31,085 nucleotides of DNA from positions 1 to 31,085 of the IMG/VR virus record IMGVR_UViG_3300044712_001940; one strand, written 5' to 3'. Positions 1 to 7,777 of this stretch are shown here, in pieces. A program made the translations under genes and the position numbers. Under the pieces are notes generated by a model. It was not told where the DNA came from and searched no databases. It saw nothing but the letters and a program-made list of their open reading frames with translations. The first letter of the stretch is position 1; each line of letters starts with the position of its first letter. The stretch is from a virus.

Positions 1-12
1 GTTGAGCGGGTG
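1..12. repeat. 12-bp terminal direct repeat (left copy)
   Basis: GTTGAGCGGGTG is identical to the last 12 bases of the window (31074-31085). It lies just upstream of the small terminase gene, where cos lies in lambda-like phages. It could be a cos-type cohesive end, an assembly overlap of a circular genome, or a repeat used to define the window. The sequence alone does not decide between these. Confidence 0.75.
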
Positions 13-55
13 CGACAGGGATTCTCGACACGACCACCCCTTTTATTCCTGTCAT

Positions 56-63
56 TTTGACAC
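56..63 (+). promoter_or_regulatory. TTTGACAC box upstream of small terminase
   Basis: One of four exact TTTGACAC octamers, plus one TTTGACAT, that sit 12-42 bases before gene starts in the structural half. It contains TTGACA, the sigma70 -35 consensus, but no recognisable -10 hexamer follows at 16-18 bp. Its role is therefore open: a phage-specific promoter element or a leader motif. Confidence 0.4.
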
Positions 64-75
64 GGCATCAGAGGT

Positions 76-774
76 ATGGTCGAAAATCTACAGTTGAGCG
101 GCCAGCCCCTCCGCCGTGGCATCCCTGCTGAGAAGCTGAAGGAGTGGTCGACCAAGTATGGCGCCACGACCAGGACGGTACGCCGGTGGCTATCCGATGG
201 GGAGGAAGTGGGAGATCCGTGCCCGCTGGATGATCCTCTGGCCTTCAAGGAATGGTGGGCCAAGCACAAAACGTGGAGGGTTCCCGATTCCGTCCTCGAG
301 GCCTGCAAGGATCTCGAGCCAAAAGCTTCGCTGCCGATGATCCCGGTAGAGTCGATCGATCTCTCAGAGTACAATCTGAACGAGGGTGCTGCCGTCGTGC
401 AGGCCAAGGCGCTGGTGGCGGTGGTCTACTCCCAGCTCGAGCGTGCCTACCGTCTTGGTGGGGAAGTCGATGGACTCATCAAGAAACATGAGAAGGCACT
501 CGACGCGCTGCGTAAGGCTGAGTCGTCTGAGCGTGAGGCGGCGAAGCAACGTGGATTACTGATCCGTAAGGATGTCGTCGAGAAAGATGCCTCCTCCGCC
601 GTCCGAATGCTCAAGAGCATGCGCGAGAACATGGTTCGCATGGTGCTCGAGCAGATCCCCGATGTTGCTGAGGAGTTGAAAGCCAAAGTCGTCACCGCGA
701 TCGAGAAGGTTCGCTCTCAGGAAGAACACATTTTCCGCAATCTCACCAATGTTTCAGAGCGCCATCCTGCCTGA
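76..774 (+). CDS. Terminase small subunit-like DNA-binding protein
   Basis: This 232-aa protein is probably the DNA-recognition subunit of the packaging terminase. Residues ~25-40 (ATTRTVRRWL region) form a helix-turn-helix-like segment as in Nu1-type small terminases. Residues ~105-215 are long, charged helices (E/K/R-rich), probably a coiled coil for oligomerisation or for contact with the large subunit. An in-frame stop at 58-60 makes ATG 76 the first possible ATG; GAGG directly in front of it is too close to be a normal Shine-Dalgarno site. The gene overlaps the large terminase by 26 bp, which fits a co-expressed pair. The assignment rests on the HTH, the size and its place directly before a GpA-type large subunit, so the family is inferred rather than recognised residue by residue. 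Confidence 0.7.
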   Translation: MVENLQLSGQPLRRGIPAEKLKEWSTKYGATTRTVRRWLSDGEEVGDPCPLDDPLAFKEWWAKHKTWRVPDSVLEACKDLEPKASLPMIPVESIDLSEYNLNEGAAVVQAKALVAVVYSQLERAYRLGGEVDGLIKKHEKALDALRKAESSEREAAKQRGLLIRKDVVEKDASSAVRMLKSMRENMVRMVLEQIPDVAEELKAKVVTAIEKVRSQEEHIFRNLTNVSERHPA

Positions 775-2680
775 GGCATTTGCCCGAGCCTTCCAGGAAC
801 TTCCTCCTGAGAGCATCTGGGAATGGGCGGACGCCAACGTCTGGCTTGTTTCAAAAGATGCGGCAGAAGCCGGGCCCTACCGATCGGTAAAAACCCCCTG
901 GACCCGACGCCTGCAAGAGATCGCTCGGGAGCCAATGATGCCCTGCTGGTCATGGGTCCGCGGGGAGTGGATCTGGGTTCCGGTCAGTGAGTACACAGCT
1001 ATGAAGGCGTCCCAGGCGGGACTCTCTGAGGCAGCGCTCAACATCATCCGATGGCATTGTAAATTCGATCCCTGTAACGTCCTCTATGGAATCGACACCC
1101 GCGAGGAGGCAAAAAACATCGTCGACCGCCTCATCCCTTCGCTGGCCTCAATCGATCCATCGATTTTCTCTGGGGACGACGATGACGTCGGAACCTACGT
1201 AGCCCGGCTTCGTGACGTGGTGATCTGGTTCATCGGTTCCTTCTCGACTGGGAAGTACGCCAACAAACAAACGCCGCTTCGCGTGCTGGATGAAATCGAA
1301 GAGCACGGTGCCAAAAACACCGTCCGCGAGATGGCCTCCCGTGGAAAGACCAGCGAGGACGGCCTTCAGATAAACCTCTCCAAGCCCAAGCTCGCCAACG
1401 GTCCGATCCATAAAGCCTACCAGCGCGGCAACCAGGAGCACTACTTCTTCCGGTGCCCGGGATGCGGTCACGTCCAGTGGCCCTCCTTCTTCGAGCAGAC
1501 GATCGAGACCGTGATGGATTTCCAGAACCTGCTCGAAGTGCGCCACCCATCAGGCCGCACCGTCCTGCTGCCGACTCCCTACCCGGAGGGACAGCGCCGT
1601 ACCATTACCACCTCCCAGATCGTCTTCGAGCATTGCCGCACACCGCTCGGGGAATGGGACAAGCTCCGGATCCTCGATGAGGCCTATCTATCCTGCGCCT
1701 CCTGCAAGCAGCGGATCGACGAGCCGACCAAGCGCTCCCTCATGCAGACGGCTTGGTGGATGCCGACAGCCCATGGATCCCCAGGGAGTATCAGCCAGCA
1801 GATCAGCGATCTCTTCTCCAGCGACCGCGCCTCATCGATTGGCCACCTTGTGCTCGACTACCTCGACGCCAAGAAGGAAGGCGGCGACGGCATTGCCAAA
1901 TTCTACAACCACCGTCTCGGCCTTCCGTTTGCTAATGAGGTAAACAGCACCAAGGAAGCCGACATCCTGGCCAACATCGCTGGTGCCACAGAGGGAGACA
2001 CCTGCCAACCATACCGCCGGGGCACAGTACCTTTTGTGCCGAGGGCGCTCATCCTCGGTGCGGACGTCGGCGGCAACTACGCCAAGTGGGCGGTCGGAGC
2101 CGTCGGGGAGAACCTCGAGGACGTGGCCCTCGTCGACTGGGGAGAGGAGATCGATCCCTCTTCCATCGCCGATATCATCAACTCCAAGACATGGGCCGGT
2201 CCCGACGGGAAGCCCTTCCGGATCAGCTGCGGATTCATCGATGCCAAGTTCCGAAAAAGCGACGTCTACAAGGCCTGCCTTGCCGTTCCGGGCCGCCGCC
2301 TCATCCCTACGGCCGGACTAGGTGGAGCGGCCGCGCGCTCCGGGAAGGCTTGGAGCTACCACCAGGTTCCGACCTATCAGCGCAACCTCAAGGAGCTCAC
2401 CTACAATGACCGGGACGCAAAAGACACCCTCTATATTGCCGGGATCAAGAAACGCCGCTTCCGTATCTGGTTTCCCACAGACGTCGGGCAGGATGCTGAG
2501 TTCGTAGCCGAGCTCTGTGCCGAGGAGCTCCTGCGCGACGAGGATGGCCGTACCCGGTGGAACGACCGCCCAGGAGCCAACCACTATGGCGACTGCGTCA
2601 AGGATATCATCACCGGCCTCCGATTCCTGACACGCAAGCAGCAGCTTGGAAGCGTTCCCCATACAGTTTCAGAGGGATAG
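749..2680 (+). CDS. Terminase large subunit, GpA family (packaging ATPase/nuclease)
   Basis: This 643-aa protein should be the motor that pumps DNA into the prohead and cuts concatemers at cos. The ATPase half shows the deviant GpA Walker A-like segment KASQAGLSE (~86-94) and a Walker B-like LDEIEEHG (~180-187). Two cysteine pairs, CPGC (~236) and CASC (~316), form a probable zinc-binding insert typical of GpA proteins. The nuclease domain starts with GADVGGNY (~437-444), the first acidic motif, and ends with HYGD (~612-615), likely the last metal-ligand aspartate. The length matches lambda gpA (about 640 aa). The start overlaps the small subunit gene in another frame. Lambda gpA relatives generate cos ends, which agrees with the end repeat of this window. 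The family assignment is confident. Confidence 0.93.
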   Translation: MFQSAILPEAFARAFQELPPESIWEWADANVWLVSKDAAEAGPYRSVKTPWTRRLQEIAREPMMPCWSWVRGEWIWVPVSEYTAMKASQAGLSEAALNIIRWHCKFDPCNVLYGIDTREEAKNIVDRLIPSLASIDPSIFSGDDDDVGTYVARLRDVVIWFIGSFSTGKYANKQTPLRVLDEIEEHGAKNTVREMASRGKTSEDGLQINLSKPKLANGPIHKAYQRGNQEHYFFRCPGCGHVQWPSFFEQTIETVMDFQNLLEVRHPSGRTVLLPTPYPEGQRRTITTSQIVFEHCRTPLGEWDKLRILDEAYLSCASCKQRIDEPTKRSLMQTAWWMPTAHGSPGSISQQISDLFSSDRASSIGHLVLDYLDAKKEGGDGIAKFYNHRLGLPFANEVNSTKEADILANIAGATEGDTCQPYRRGTVPFVPRALILGADVGGNYAKWAVGAVGENLEDVALVDWGEEIDPSSIADIINSKTWAGPDGKPFRISCGFIDAKFRKSDVYKACLAVPGRRLIPTAGLGGAAARSGKAWSYHQVPTYQRNLKELTYNDRDAKDTLYIAGIKKRRFRIWFPTDVGQDAEFVAELCAEELLRDEDGRTRWNDRPGANHYGDCVKDIITGLRFLTRKQQLGSVPHTVSEG

Positions 2681-2688
2681 TGGCTTCC

Positions 2689-2696
2689 TTTGACAC
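2689..2696 (+). promoter_or_regulatory. TTTGACAC box before connector gene
   Basis: Exact TTTGACAC, nine bases after the large terminase stop and 14 bases before the ATG at 2711. No -10-like hexamer follows at the usual spacing. Confidence 0.35.
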
Positions 2697-2710
2697 GATG
2701 GCTTGCTTGC

Positions 2711-3037
2711 ATGCCCTCCGCCGACGATTTCCAACTTGCCATCGCGCACTACCGCCTTCAGTTCCCCACCTTGGGCAGCCTAGGTGATGGGGGCACCGCG
2801 GCAGACTGGAAAGCCGAATATGACCGCGTCTCCAGCGAAGGCCTGAGCGCCACCCTGATTACCAATCTCAATTACGAAGGAGGAGGCCACAGCGGAATCC
2901 AGAACTTCGATCAAAAGATCCTCATACGCGCCTTGCTTGCCCGTCGCGCCGAGTTGGATTCCTCCTTCGATGCCATCGCATTCGGAGCTCCGGCAATAGC
3001 TCCCCGTCGGCAGATAGGGATTCGTGTCTGGCTCTAA
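2711..3037 (+). CDS. Small head protein between terminase and portal (gpW-position)
   Basis: A 108-aa protein starting MPSADDFQLAI. An upstream in-frame ATG at 2690 exists, but it lies inside the TTTGACAC box and would add an unusual MTRWLAC leader, so 2711 is preferred. It sits between the large terminase and the portal, where lambda and many relatives encode gpW, the head-tail joining protein. The sequence is helical in the middle (residues ~70-90, ILIRALLARRAEL) with a Gly-rich turn before it, roughly compatible with a gpW-like alpha+beta fold, although it is longer than the usual ~70 aa. The functional name is by position only. Confidence 0.6.
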   Translation: MPSADDFQLAIAHYRLQFPTLGSLGDGGTAADWKAEYDRVSSEGLSATLITNLNYEGGGHSGIQNFDQKILIRALLARRAELDSSFDAIAFGAPAIAPRRQIGIRVWL

Positions 3038-3049
3038 TCATTCTCCGCC

Positions 3050-4618
3050 ATGTCCAAGCCATCATCCCCGCGTTCCAAAAGTCCCGCTTCCCCGCGTCGA
3101 GCCCGTGGCAAGCAGCCTGCCGCCGTTCAGCCCCGCGCCGTGACGGGTGATTTTTCCGCGGCATTTTCCGCGGCCAAGCGGAGCGGCTATCGCGGCTTCT
3201 TCTATTTCCCAACCCTCGATTCCGCTAAACAGATGCCACGGGCCACCCGCGACATCATCAATAAAAAGGCCAACTGGCTCTATAACAACGTCGCGCCCGT
3301 TCGGGCCGTCGTCGATGGTCTCTCGCTCGACGAAGCCGATACCGGCCTCTGGCCCAAGTGGACCACCAGCAACCCTGCATTTAACAAAGCCGCCACCGAC
3401 GCCTTCGACAACGAGTGTGGAGATCCCCGCTTCTTCCACGCTGCAGGCCGCGAGAGTTTCTACAGTGCCCAGCTTCTGATACGCCGCAGCATCCGCCTCT
3501 ATGGAGAGCTCTTCGCCCAGTTCCTTAGACCGCTGGCCTCCATGCTCCCTCCTCTATGTCATTTCGTGAATACCTGGCAGTGCGCCAATGGCAAGACCCC
3601 GCTGCCTCAGGACAAATGGGATGACGGCGTCATGAGCGACAAATTTGGGAGGGCCATCCAGTACAGGTTCCTCAAGAACGATGAGGGTACCGCCTGGGAT
3701 GATGTGAATGCCGAGGACGTGCTTCATCTCCATGATCAGTTCTGGAACGGCCAGCAGCGCGGCATGAGCGGACTGGCCTGCGTTGCCTCCAAGCTCTTCT
3801 CCATGGATGACATCGAGCGTGCCGAGATCAGCGGAACCCTCATGCGTACCCGGCTCGCCTACGCGATCACCAAGAAAGAGGATTCCGATGGAATGGCACC
3901 GCTGCTTCCAGGTGCCGCCGCCGTCGAGATCGATTCCCCGCAGGGTGGCAAAATGATCGTTCAGAAGATCACCGCCATGGATGACAGTGAAGTGGATGTG
4001 GCTGACCTTCCTGCAGGGCAGGACATGAAAGTGATCGAGAGCAACCGGGCTAGTTCCACCACCGAGTTCCTCAAGCATATGCTCCGCGGATTTGCCCAGA
4101 CCACACTCTACCCCGAGGAGTATGTCTTCGGTCTCGCCGGACTAGGGCAGGGGACGCTTGTCCGTCTGGTCCAGAAGAGAGTCCAGCGCATCAAGAACAG
4201 CGTCCGCCAGTTCCAGCTCCGGGATCAGTTTTGCCGCCGCTGGGTCATCTATTGGACTTGGCAGCGGATCGCCAGCGGCCGCTTCGACGGAGTCGAGGGT
4301 GGCATCCCCTCCGACTGGTGGAAGCACAAGATCATCATGCCTGCCGATGACACCGTCGATGTCGCACGCGAGGGCAAGCTCTACGATCAGCGCCTTGCCG
4401 ACGGCAACATGTCCCGCAGCGACTACCACGGCATGCAGGGGAGGGATGCCGAGGATGTCGAGGATGAGGTCATTGCCGAGAAGGTCCGCTTCGCCCGCAA
4501 GCTCAAGAAAGCCATGGATGCCAATCCCGATGTCTCCGATCTCATCAAGGCGCAATTCTCCGGAAAGACCGCCGCCATCACAGAACCCGCCGCTCCTCAA
4601 GATCCCGTCCAGCCATGA
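3050..4618 (+). CDS. Portal protein, lambda family
   Basis: This 522-aa protein should form the dodecameric ring at one capsid vertex through which DNA enters and leaves. Its size (lambda gpB is 533 aa), its place after the terminase and its content fit the lambda-type portal family: a basic, Ser/Pro-rich disordered N-terminus (~1-30), an alpha/beta body with WLYNNVAPVRAVVDGL (~76-91) and the segment LHLHDQFWNGQQRGMSGL (~226-243), then the long helical part MLRGFAQTTLYPEEYVFGL (~345-363) that resembles the tunnel helix and clip of these portals. The C-terminus (~485-522) is Lys-rich then Pro/Ala-rich and probably disordered. The stop overlaps the protease start by 4 bp (ATGA), so the two are probably translationally coupled. 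Gene 12 bp after the preceding stop. Confidence 0.9.
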   Translation: MSKPSSPRSKSPASPRRARGKQPAAVQPRAVTGDFSAAFSAAKRSGYRGFFYFPTLDSAKQMPRATRDIINKKANWLYNNVAPVRAVVDGLSLDEADTGLWPKWTTSNPAFNKAATDAFDNECGDPRFFHAAGRESFYSAQLLIRRSIRLYGELFAQFLRPLASMLPPLCHFVNTWQCANGKTPLPQDKWDDGVMSDKFGRAIQYRFLKNDEGTAWDDVNAEDVLHLHDQFWNGQQRGMSGLACVASKLFSMDDIERAEISGTLMRTRLAYAITKKEDSDGMAPLLPGAAAVEIDSPQGGKMIVQKITAMDDSEVDVADLPAGQDMKVIESNRASSTTEFLKHMLRGFAQTTLYPEEYVFGLAGLGQGTLVRLVQKRVQRIKNSVRQFQLRDQFCRRWVIYWTWQRIASGRFDGVEGGIPSDWWKHKIIMPADDTVDVAREGKLYDQRLADGNMSRSDYHGMQGRDAEDVEDEVIAEKVRFARKLKKAMDANPDVSDLIKAQFSGKTAAITEPAAPQDPVQP

Positions 4619-5493
4619 AAACCTCCAGCCCATCTCTCCACCTTCTCACCCGCCTCATGGCCCAGCCCTGGGCGATCCGGAGGGATGCCCTGCGGATGTT
4701 TACCCGCCTGACGCTCTCAGGCGAGCAAATCAAGGCCCGGGCCGAGCAGCCTCCCTATGCCATCAAATCGCGCGCTGGTTACGCCCCTGTCAATGACGAG
4801 GGGTGCTGCGCCTGCGACGAGCTGCCCGACATCCCGGCCCTGCCCGAGGGGTGCAAGGTCATCCTACCATGGGGGATTCTAGGCCGTGCCTGGAGCGAGT
4901 GCGAGAAATGGTGCATGGATCCCGTCGACGTTGACGAGATCATCAGCGAGATCGAGGAGAGCCCCGAGGGCTCGACCGTCATCCTCTGGTTCCGCTCCCC
5001 GGGTGGCATCATCACCGGCATCCCCGAGGCTGCCGGACAGCTCCGCCAGCTGGGAAAGACCCGCCGCCTCCTCGCCTTCACCGACGACAGCTGCTGCAGC
5101 GCCGCCTACTGGCTCGCCGCCCAGTGCTCCGAGATCCATGCCACCCCGACGGCCGACGTCGGCAGCATCGGAGTCTACGTCGCTCTCTACGACTACACCG
5201 AGTACATGAGCAAGATGGGGGTGAGCCTCGAGCTCTTCAAGGCCGGGACCATGAAAGCCATGGGGCTCGAGGGGAATCCCCTCAGCCCCGAGGAGTCCGC
5301 CTGGATCCAGAGCCGCGTCGACGAGGACTACCGCAGCTTCACTGCCGACGTCACCCGCAATCGCGCCATCGAGACCGCCACCATGCAGGGTCAGAGCTTC
5401 CGTGGGAAGGGGGCGCTGGCTTCCAACTTGATCGATGTCACATGGCCTTCCGCCTCGGCATTCTTCCAGGCGCTGGGCAGAGGAAAAATCTGA
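4615..5493 (+). CDS. Capsid maturation protease, S49 (SppA-like) family
   Basis: This 292-aa protein probably cleaves scaffold and capsid proteins inside the prohead, as lambda gpC does. The ClpP/crotonase-like fold is seen in RSPGGIITGI (~127-136, oxyanion region), the nucleophile segment DSCCSAAYWLA (~158-168, Ser162 probable) and the catalytic Lys region LFKAGTMKAMG (~207-217, Lys214 probable). PTADVGSIGVY (~178-188) is a typical S49 strand. It overlaps the portal by ATGA. In lambda the scaffold is an in-frame internal product of the protease gene; here a separate scaffold-like gene follows at 5812. The family call is strong and the exact catalytic residues are inferred. Confidence 0.9.
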   Translation: MKTSSPSLHLLTRLMAQPWAIRRDALRMFTRLTLSGEQIKARAEQPPYAIKSRAGYAPVNDEGCCACDELPDIPALPEGCKVILPWGILGRAWSECEKWCMDPVDVDEIISEIEESPEGSTVILWFRSPGGIITGIPEAAGQLRQLGKTRRLLAFTDDSCCSAAYWLAAQCSEIHATPTADVGSIGVYVALYDYTEYMSKMGVSLELFKAGTMKAMGLEGNPLSPEESAWIQSRVDEDYRSFTADVTRNRAIETATMQGQSFRGKGALASNLIDVTWPSASAFFQALGRGKI

Positions 5494-5503
5494 GCATTTT
5501 CAT

Positions 5504-5581
5504 CCGGGAGTGACCGTCGACTGGTAAGACCGCTGGCCCATAACCAGCAGCATGCGGGTTCAAATCCCGCCTCCCGCACCA
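5504..5581 (+). tRNA. tRNA-like gene, anticodon CAT (Met or lysidine-type Ile)
   Basis: A near-complete cloverleaf with CCA encoded at 5579-5581. The T arm is perfect (GCGGG 5554-5558, loop TTCAAAT, CCCGC 5566-5570). The anticodon arm is perfect (GCTGG 5532-5536, CCAGC 5544-5548) with loop CCCATAA and anticodon CAT at 5539-5541. The acceptor strands CCGGGAG (5504-5510) and CTCCCGC (5571-5577) pair in six of seven positions, leaving a C-C mismatch at 1-72. Oddities are C instead of U at position 33, a D stem of only three pairs (GTC/GAC), and five bases instead of two between acceptor and D stem. It may be a functional phage tRNA-Met or a degenerating one. Confidence 0.65.
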
Positions 5582-5585
5582 CCTC

Positions 5586-5623
5586 AAGCCCTTCTTCTAC
5601 ACGTGTAGAAGAAGGGCTTTTTT
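5586..5623 (+). terminator. Terminator-like 34-bp perfect palindrome plus T-run
   Basis: Bases 5586-5619 form a perfect palindrome (17-bp arms, AAGCCCTTCTTCTACAC and its complement), continued by a run of six T (5618-5623). As RNA it gives a very stable hairpin closed over the central ACGT. It follows the tRNA-like gene and would end the packaging/protease transcript. The core TTCTACACGTGTAGAA (5595-5610) recurs at 19177 and, degenerate, at 30658. Confidence 0.8.
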
Positions 5624-5641
5624 CTGGGCCTGAAAAAGCTG

Positions 5642-5667
5642 ACGGAAAAAACGGGCATTTTTTCCGT
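5642..5667. repeat. Inverted repeat, A/T stem hairpin
   Basis: ACGGAAAAAA (5642-5651) and TTTTTTCCGT (5658-5667) are exact complements around the loop CGGGCA. The T-rich right arm and A-rich left arm could terminate transcription in either direction. It lies in the 318-bp space between protease and scaffold genes, just after the larger palindrome. Confidence 0.55.
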
Positions 5668-5684
5668 TACGGATTTGCCCGCCA

Positions 5685-5719
5685 TTTGACGGCAGTCGCC
5701 GCCCGTCGACCGGTGCCGC
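5685..5719 (+). repeat. Intergenic repeat element, copy A (before scaffold/capsid)
   Basis: 35 bases that match 9130-9164 at 32 positions, starting with the shared TTTGACGGCAGTCGCC and ending in ACCGGTGCCGC. Weaker similarity continues towards the TTTGACAC box at 5777. Both copies lie in the only two long gaps of the head-tail region and precede genes for abundant proteins. Confidence 0.7.
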
Positions 5720-5776
5720 CCTGCGCTTTGCTTGGGCTGCCTGCGGCAGTCTTACGCGGCCGTTCCCACGGCCTTG

Positions 5777-5784
5777 TTTGACAC
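5777..5784 (+). promoter_or_regulatory. TTTGACAC box before scaffold gene
   Basis: Exact octamer 27 bases before ATG 5812, downstream of repeat copy A. GGAGGAAAG follows it but is too far from the ATG to be a Shine-Dalgarno site. Confidence 0.4.
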
Positions 5785-5811
5785 CGGAGGAAAGACGCAC
5801 ACCAAAACCTC

Positions 5812-6414
5812 ATGAACAAACGTCTCCTCCTCTCCCTGCTCCTTCTCTCCAAAGACGACCACTCCGGCGGCACCGCCGCTCCCGAAGAGGGCACTCCCGC
5901 AGGTGAGCCGATCGTCCCCCCTGCTGGCGAGCCAGCCGGTGAGCCCGCTAAGCAGGAAGAAGCCCCGCGAACCCTCCGTGCGGCCACGGCCAAGCTCGAC
6001 GAGATCCGTACCTCCCATGCCGAGCTGACCGGCAAACTGGCTCAGATCACCGGAGAGCGCGACCAGCTCAAGGGCCAGTTCGACACGGCTGTCGCCGAGG
6101 CCACCGCTTTCAAGAGCGAGATCACCGCCCTACGCGGCGAGCTCGAAACCGAAAAGGTTGCCCGCACCGAGGCCTCCGAAAAGGCCACCCGCGCCGAGGA
6201 GAACGTCGCCCGCCTCGAGCAGCTTTGCGCGATCCGCGGAGTCGACTCCAAGGCCGCCGTCTCCGCAGGTGCCGGAGAGCCCTCGGCCGCAGCCGGGCTC
6301 GATCCCTACGCCGCCTACCTCGCCGCCGTCGATGCTGGTGACAAGAAAGAAGCCCAGCGCCTCTATGCCGAGCACAAGTCAGCCATTTTTGCGGCCCGTT
6401 CGGGTCGCAAATAA
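5812..6414 (+). CDS. Scaffolding-like coiled-coil protein
   Basis: A 200-aa protein with a short hydrophobic N-terminus (RLLLSLLLLS), a Pro/Gly/Glu/Ala-rich linker (~20-50), a long predicted coiled coil (~55-140, heptad-like E/K/L/A pattern) and a helical C-terminus (~160-200, DPYAAYLAAV) ending in RSGRK. It lies between the capsid protease and the major capsid protein, the usual place for a scaffold, and its composition is that of phage scaffolds with a capsid-binding basic C-terminus. The N-terminal hydrophobic stretch is too short for a confident membrane helix. The start ATG has no Shine-Dalgarno site; the leader ACACCAAAACCTC is G-free. No catalytic motif is seen. A minor head protein is the main alternative. 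Confidence 0.7.
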   Translation: MNKRLLLSLLLLSKDDHSGGTAAPEEGTPAGEPIVPPAGEPAGEPAKQEEAPRTLRAATAKLDEIRTSHAELTGKLAQITGERDQLKGQFDTAVAEATAFKSEITALRGELETEKVARTEASEKATRAEENVARLEQLCAIRGVDSKAAVSAGAGEPSAAAGLDPYAAYLAAVDAGDKKEAQRLYAEHKSAIFAARSGRK

Positions 6415-6468
6415 TTTCCGGAGCCACCTCAGGAAAGCCAAGTAAACCCAACCCCAACACCCACACAC

Positions 6469-7326
6469 ATGTCCAACAGCATCGATGCAGGACTGGTGGC
6501 CAATGCCATCAGCGATCGCGCCCAGAAGACCTTGGCTAACCGCCTGGCCTCCCTGAGCCTCTTCAGCTCCGACTTCTCTGACGCCGTCAAGAAGTCCAAG
6601 GAGACCGTCAACGTCCGCCTCGTCACGGCGGGATCCACCACCCAGGTCAACCCGACCACCTTCAACTCCATCGGTGGCAGCACCGAGGGGACAGCGTCCG
6701 TCGCTCTCGACCACATCTACCAGCCCTTCGGCGTGGAGCTGGCCGACATCCAGAACGGCCACAAGCTCGAGCACCTCATCGATATCAACCTCGATGCGCT
6801 TGCCGACAAGATCTGGGCACTCGTCACGGCCAACATCACCGTCGCCAACTTCGGCGCCGCGACCGTTGCACCCGCCACGACCACGACCAAGCTCGCCGAT
6901 GGCGATCTTCCCAAACTGTGGGCAGCTGTCTCGAAGAGCACCCGCAAGGGTCTGGTGGTCTCACCGACCATCTACTCCAACCTCATCCCGACGTCCACCA
7001 CCTCGCTCAAGCTCGAGGCCGGTTCCTTCGGGTTCGACAATGGCATCTTCTATGCCAACCAGTTCTCGGGCCAGACCCGTCTGGTCGGTTTCAGCTGCTC
7101 GCCTGAGGCAATCGCCGTCGCCAGCGCATCGCCATCCCTGGATCATGTCCGCGGCCAGATGCTCGTGAGCGATGCCGTCATGCTCGAGCAGCTCGGGCTG
7201 GGCGTTTATTACAACGTCTGGGCCGACCCCAACACCCGCGCCCTCATCGCGAGCGCCGAGCTCATGTTCGGCTCCGCCAAGGGCATCACCTCCGGCACGA
7301 TGGGTCTCATCGTCGCCGCTGCCTAA
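6469..7326 (+). CDS. Major capsid protein (HK97-fold candidate)
   Basis: A 285-aa protein that should build the icosahedral shell. It has no hydrophobic or catalytic motifs but shows the features of HK97-fold capsid proteins: an amphipathic N-terminal helix (~5-35), an extended E-loop-like stretch rich in T/G/S/V (~45-75), a long helix DINLDALADKIWALVTANI (~105-123, spine helix candidate), and a C-terminal domain with LVSDAVMLEQLGLGVYYNVWADPNT (~227-251, A-domain or P-domain strand). Position directly after protease and scaffold supports the call. The leader (6430-6468) is A/C-rich and nearly G-free with no Shine-Dalgarno site, although this should be one of the most highly expressed genes. 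Two stacked hairpins follow the stop. Confidence 0.85.
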   Translation: MSNSIDAGLVANAISDRAQKTLANRLASLSLFSSDFSDAVKKSKETVNVRLVTAGSTTQVNPTTFNSIGGSTEGTASVALDHIYQPFGVELADIQNGHKLEHLIDINLDALADKIWALVTANITVANFGAATVAPATTTTKLADGDLPKLWAAVSKSTRKGLVVSPTIYSNLIPTSTTSLKLEAGSFGFDNGIFYANQFSGQTRLVGFSCSPEAIAVASASPSLDHVRGQMLVSDAVMLEQLGLGVYYNVWADPNTRALIASAELMFGSAKGITSGTMGLIVAAA

Positions 7327-7331
7327 GCAAC

Positions 7332-7373
7332 CCCCTGACACCGGATCCCGCGCAAGCGGGGTCCGGACAGGGG
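7332..7373 (+). terminator. Stable hairpin after capsid gene
   Basis: CCGGATCCCGC (7341-7351) pairs with GCGGGGTCCGG (7356-7366) over a GCAA (GNRA) tetraloop, extended by an outer CCCCTG/CAGGGG helix (7332-7337 with 7368-7373). No T-run follows directly, so it may protect the capsid mRNA 3' end or slow transcription ahead of the second hairpin. Confidence 0.6.
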
Positions 7374-7400
7374 AGGGCAAAAACTTTGCTCATGCACCCG

Positions 7401-7447
7401 AAGGCCCCGCTGAGGTACTGGTTCCTCGCGGGGCCTTCCCATTTTTT
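7401..7447 (+). terminator. Rho-independent terminator after capsid gene
   Basis: AAGGCCCCGC-T-GAGG (7401-7415) pairs with CCTCGCGGGGCCTT (7424-7437) with one bulged T and an eight-base loop, followed by CCCA and six T (7442-7447). It would end or attenuate the scaffold/capsid transcript just before the head-closure gene at 7454. Confidence 0.8.
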
Positions 7448-7453
7448 CAAACG

Positions 7454-7777
7454 ATGAGCCGACTGCGAGATAATCTCCGCTCTTTCGCCCGCCGCGGTGC
7501 CGATCTTCGCCTCGAGGCTTACGGTCATCCCTGCACCTACCAAGGGCACAGTTTCCTTGCTACCAAGCCTCCCACTCGTGATGCCCGCACGCTGCGTGAT
7601 GGAGGGTTCACCTTGGAAGCTGATACTAGCGTCAGGTTCAGTAAGAGTGCCCTCGGGATCGATCCACGTGCCGAGACGATAATCAGCGTCGATGGACGTG
7701 ATTACCGTATCGTCGAGGTCAAGGACGTCACCGACCCGCATCCCGAGTGGGTCCTGGCACTGCATACCCTCGGATGA
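7454..7777 (+). CDS. Head closure / head-tail connector protein
   Basis: A 107-aa protein beginning MSRLRDNLRSFARRG. A longer reading frame opens inside the capsid gene, but that part is out-of-frame capsid coding and would run through both hairpins, so ATG 7454 is chosen. Size, beta-rich sequence and place after the capsid gene fit head-closure or gpFII-like proteins that cap the portal/adaptor. The C-terminal part (IISVDGRDYRIVEV..HPEWVLALHTLG) reads as an extended beta sheet. It overlaps the next gene by ATGA (7774-7777). The functional name is by position and size. Confidence 0.65.
   Translation: MSRLRDNLRSFARRGADLRLEAYGHPCTYQGHSFLATKPPTRDARTLRDGGFTLEADTSVRFSKSALGIDPRAETIISVDGRDYRIVEVKDVTDPHPEWVLALHTLG

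Noticed and set aside
56-85. Sigma70 promoter from TTGACA before the small terminase
   Set aside because: No -10 hexamer at 16-18 bp; the same is true of the other TTTGACAC boxes, so they are listed only as boxes.
7172-7453. 5' extension of the head-closure frame back into the capsid gene
   Set aside because: It is out-of-frame capsid coding, rich in S/P/R, and would run through two strong hairpins; ATG 7454 gives a normal connector-sized protein.
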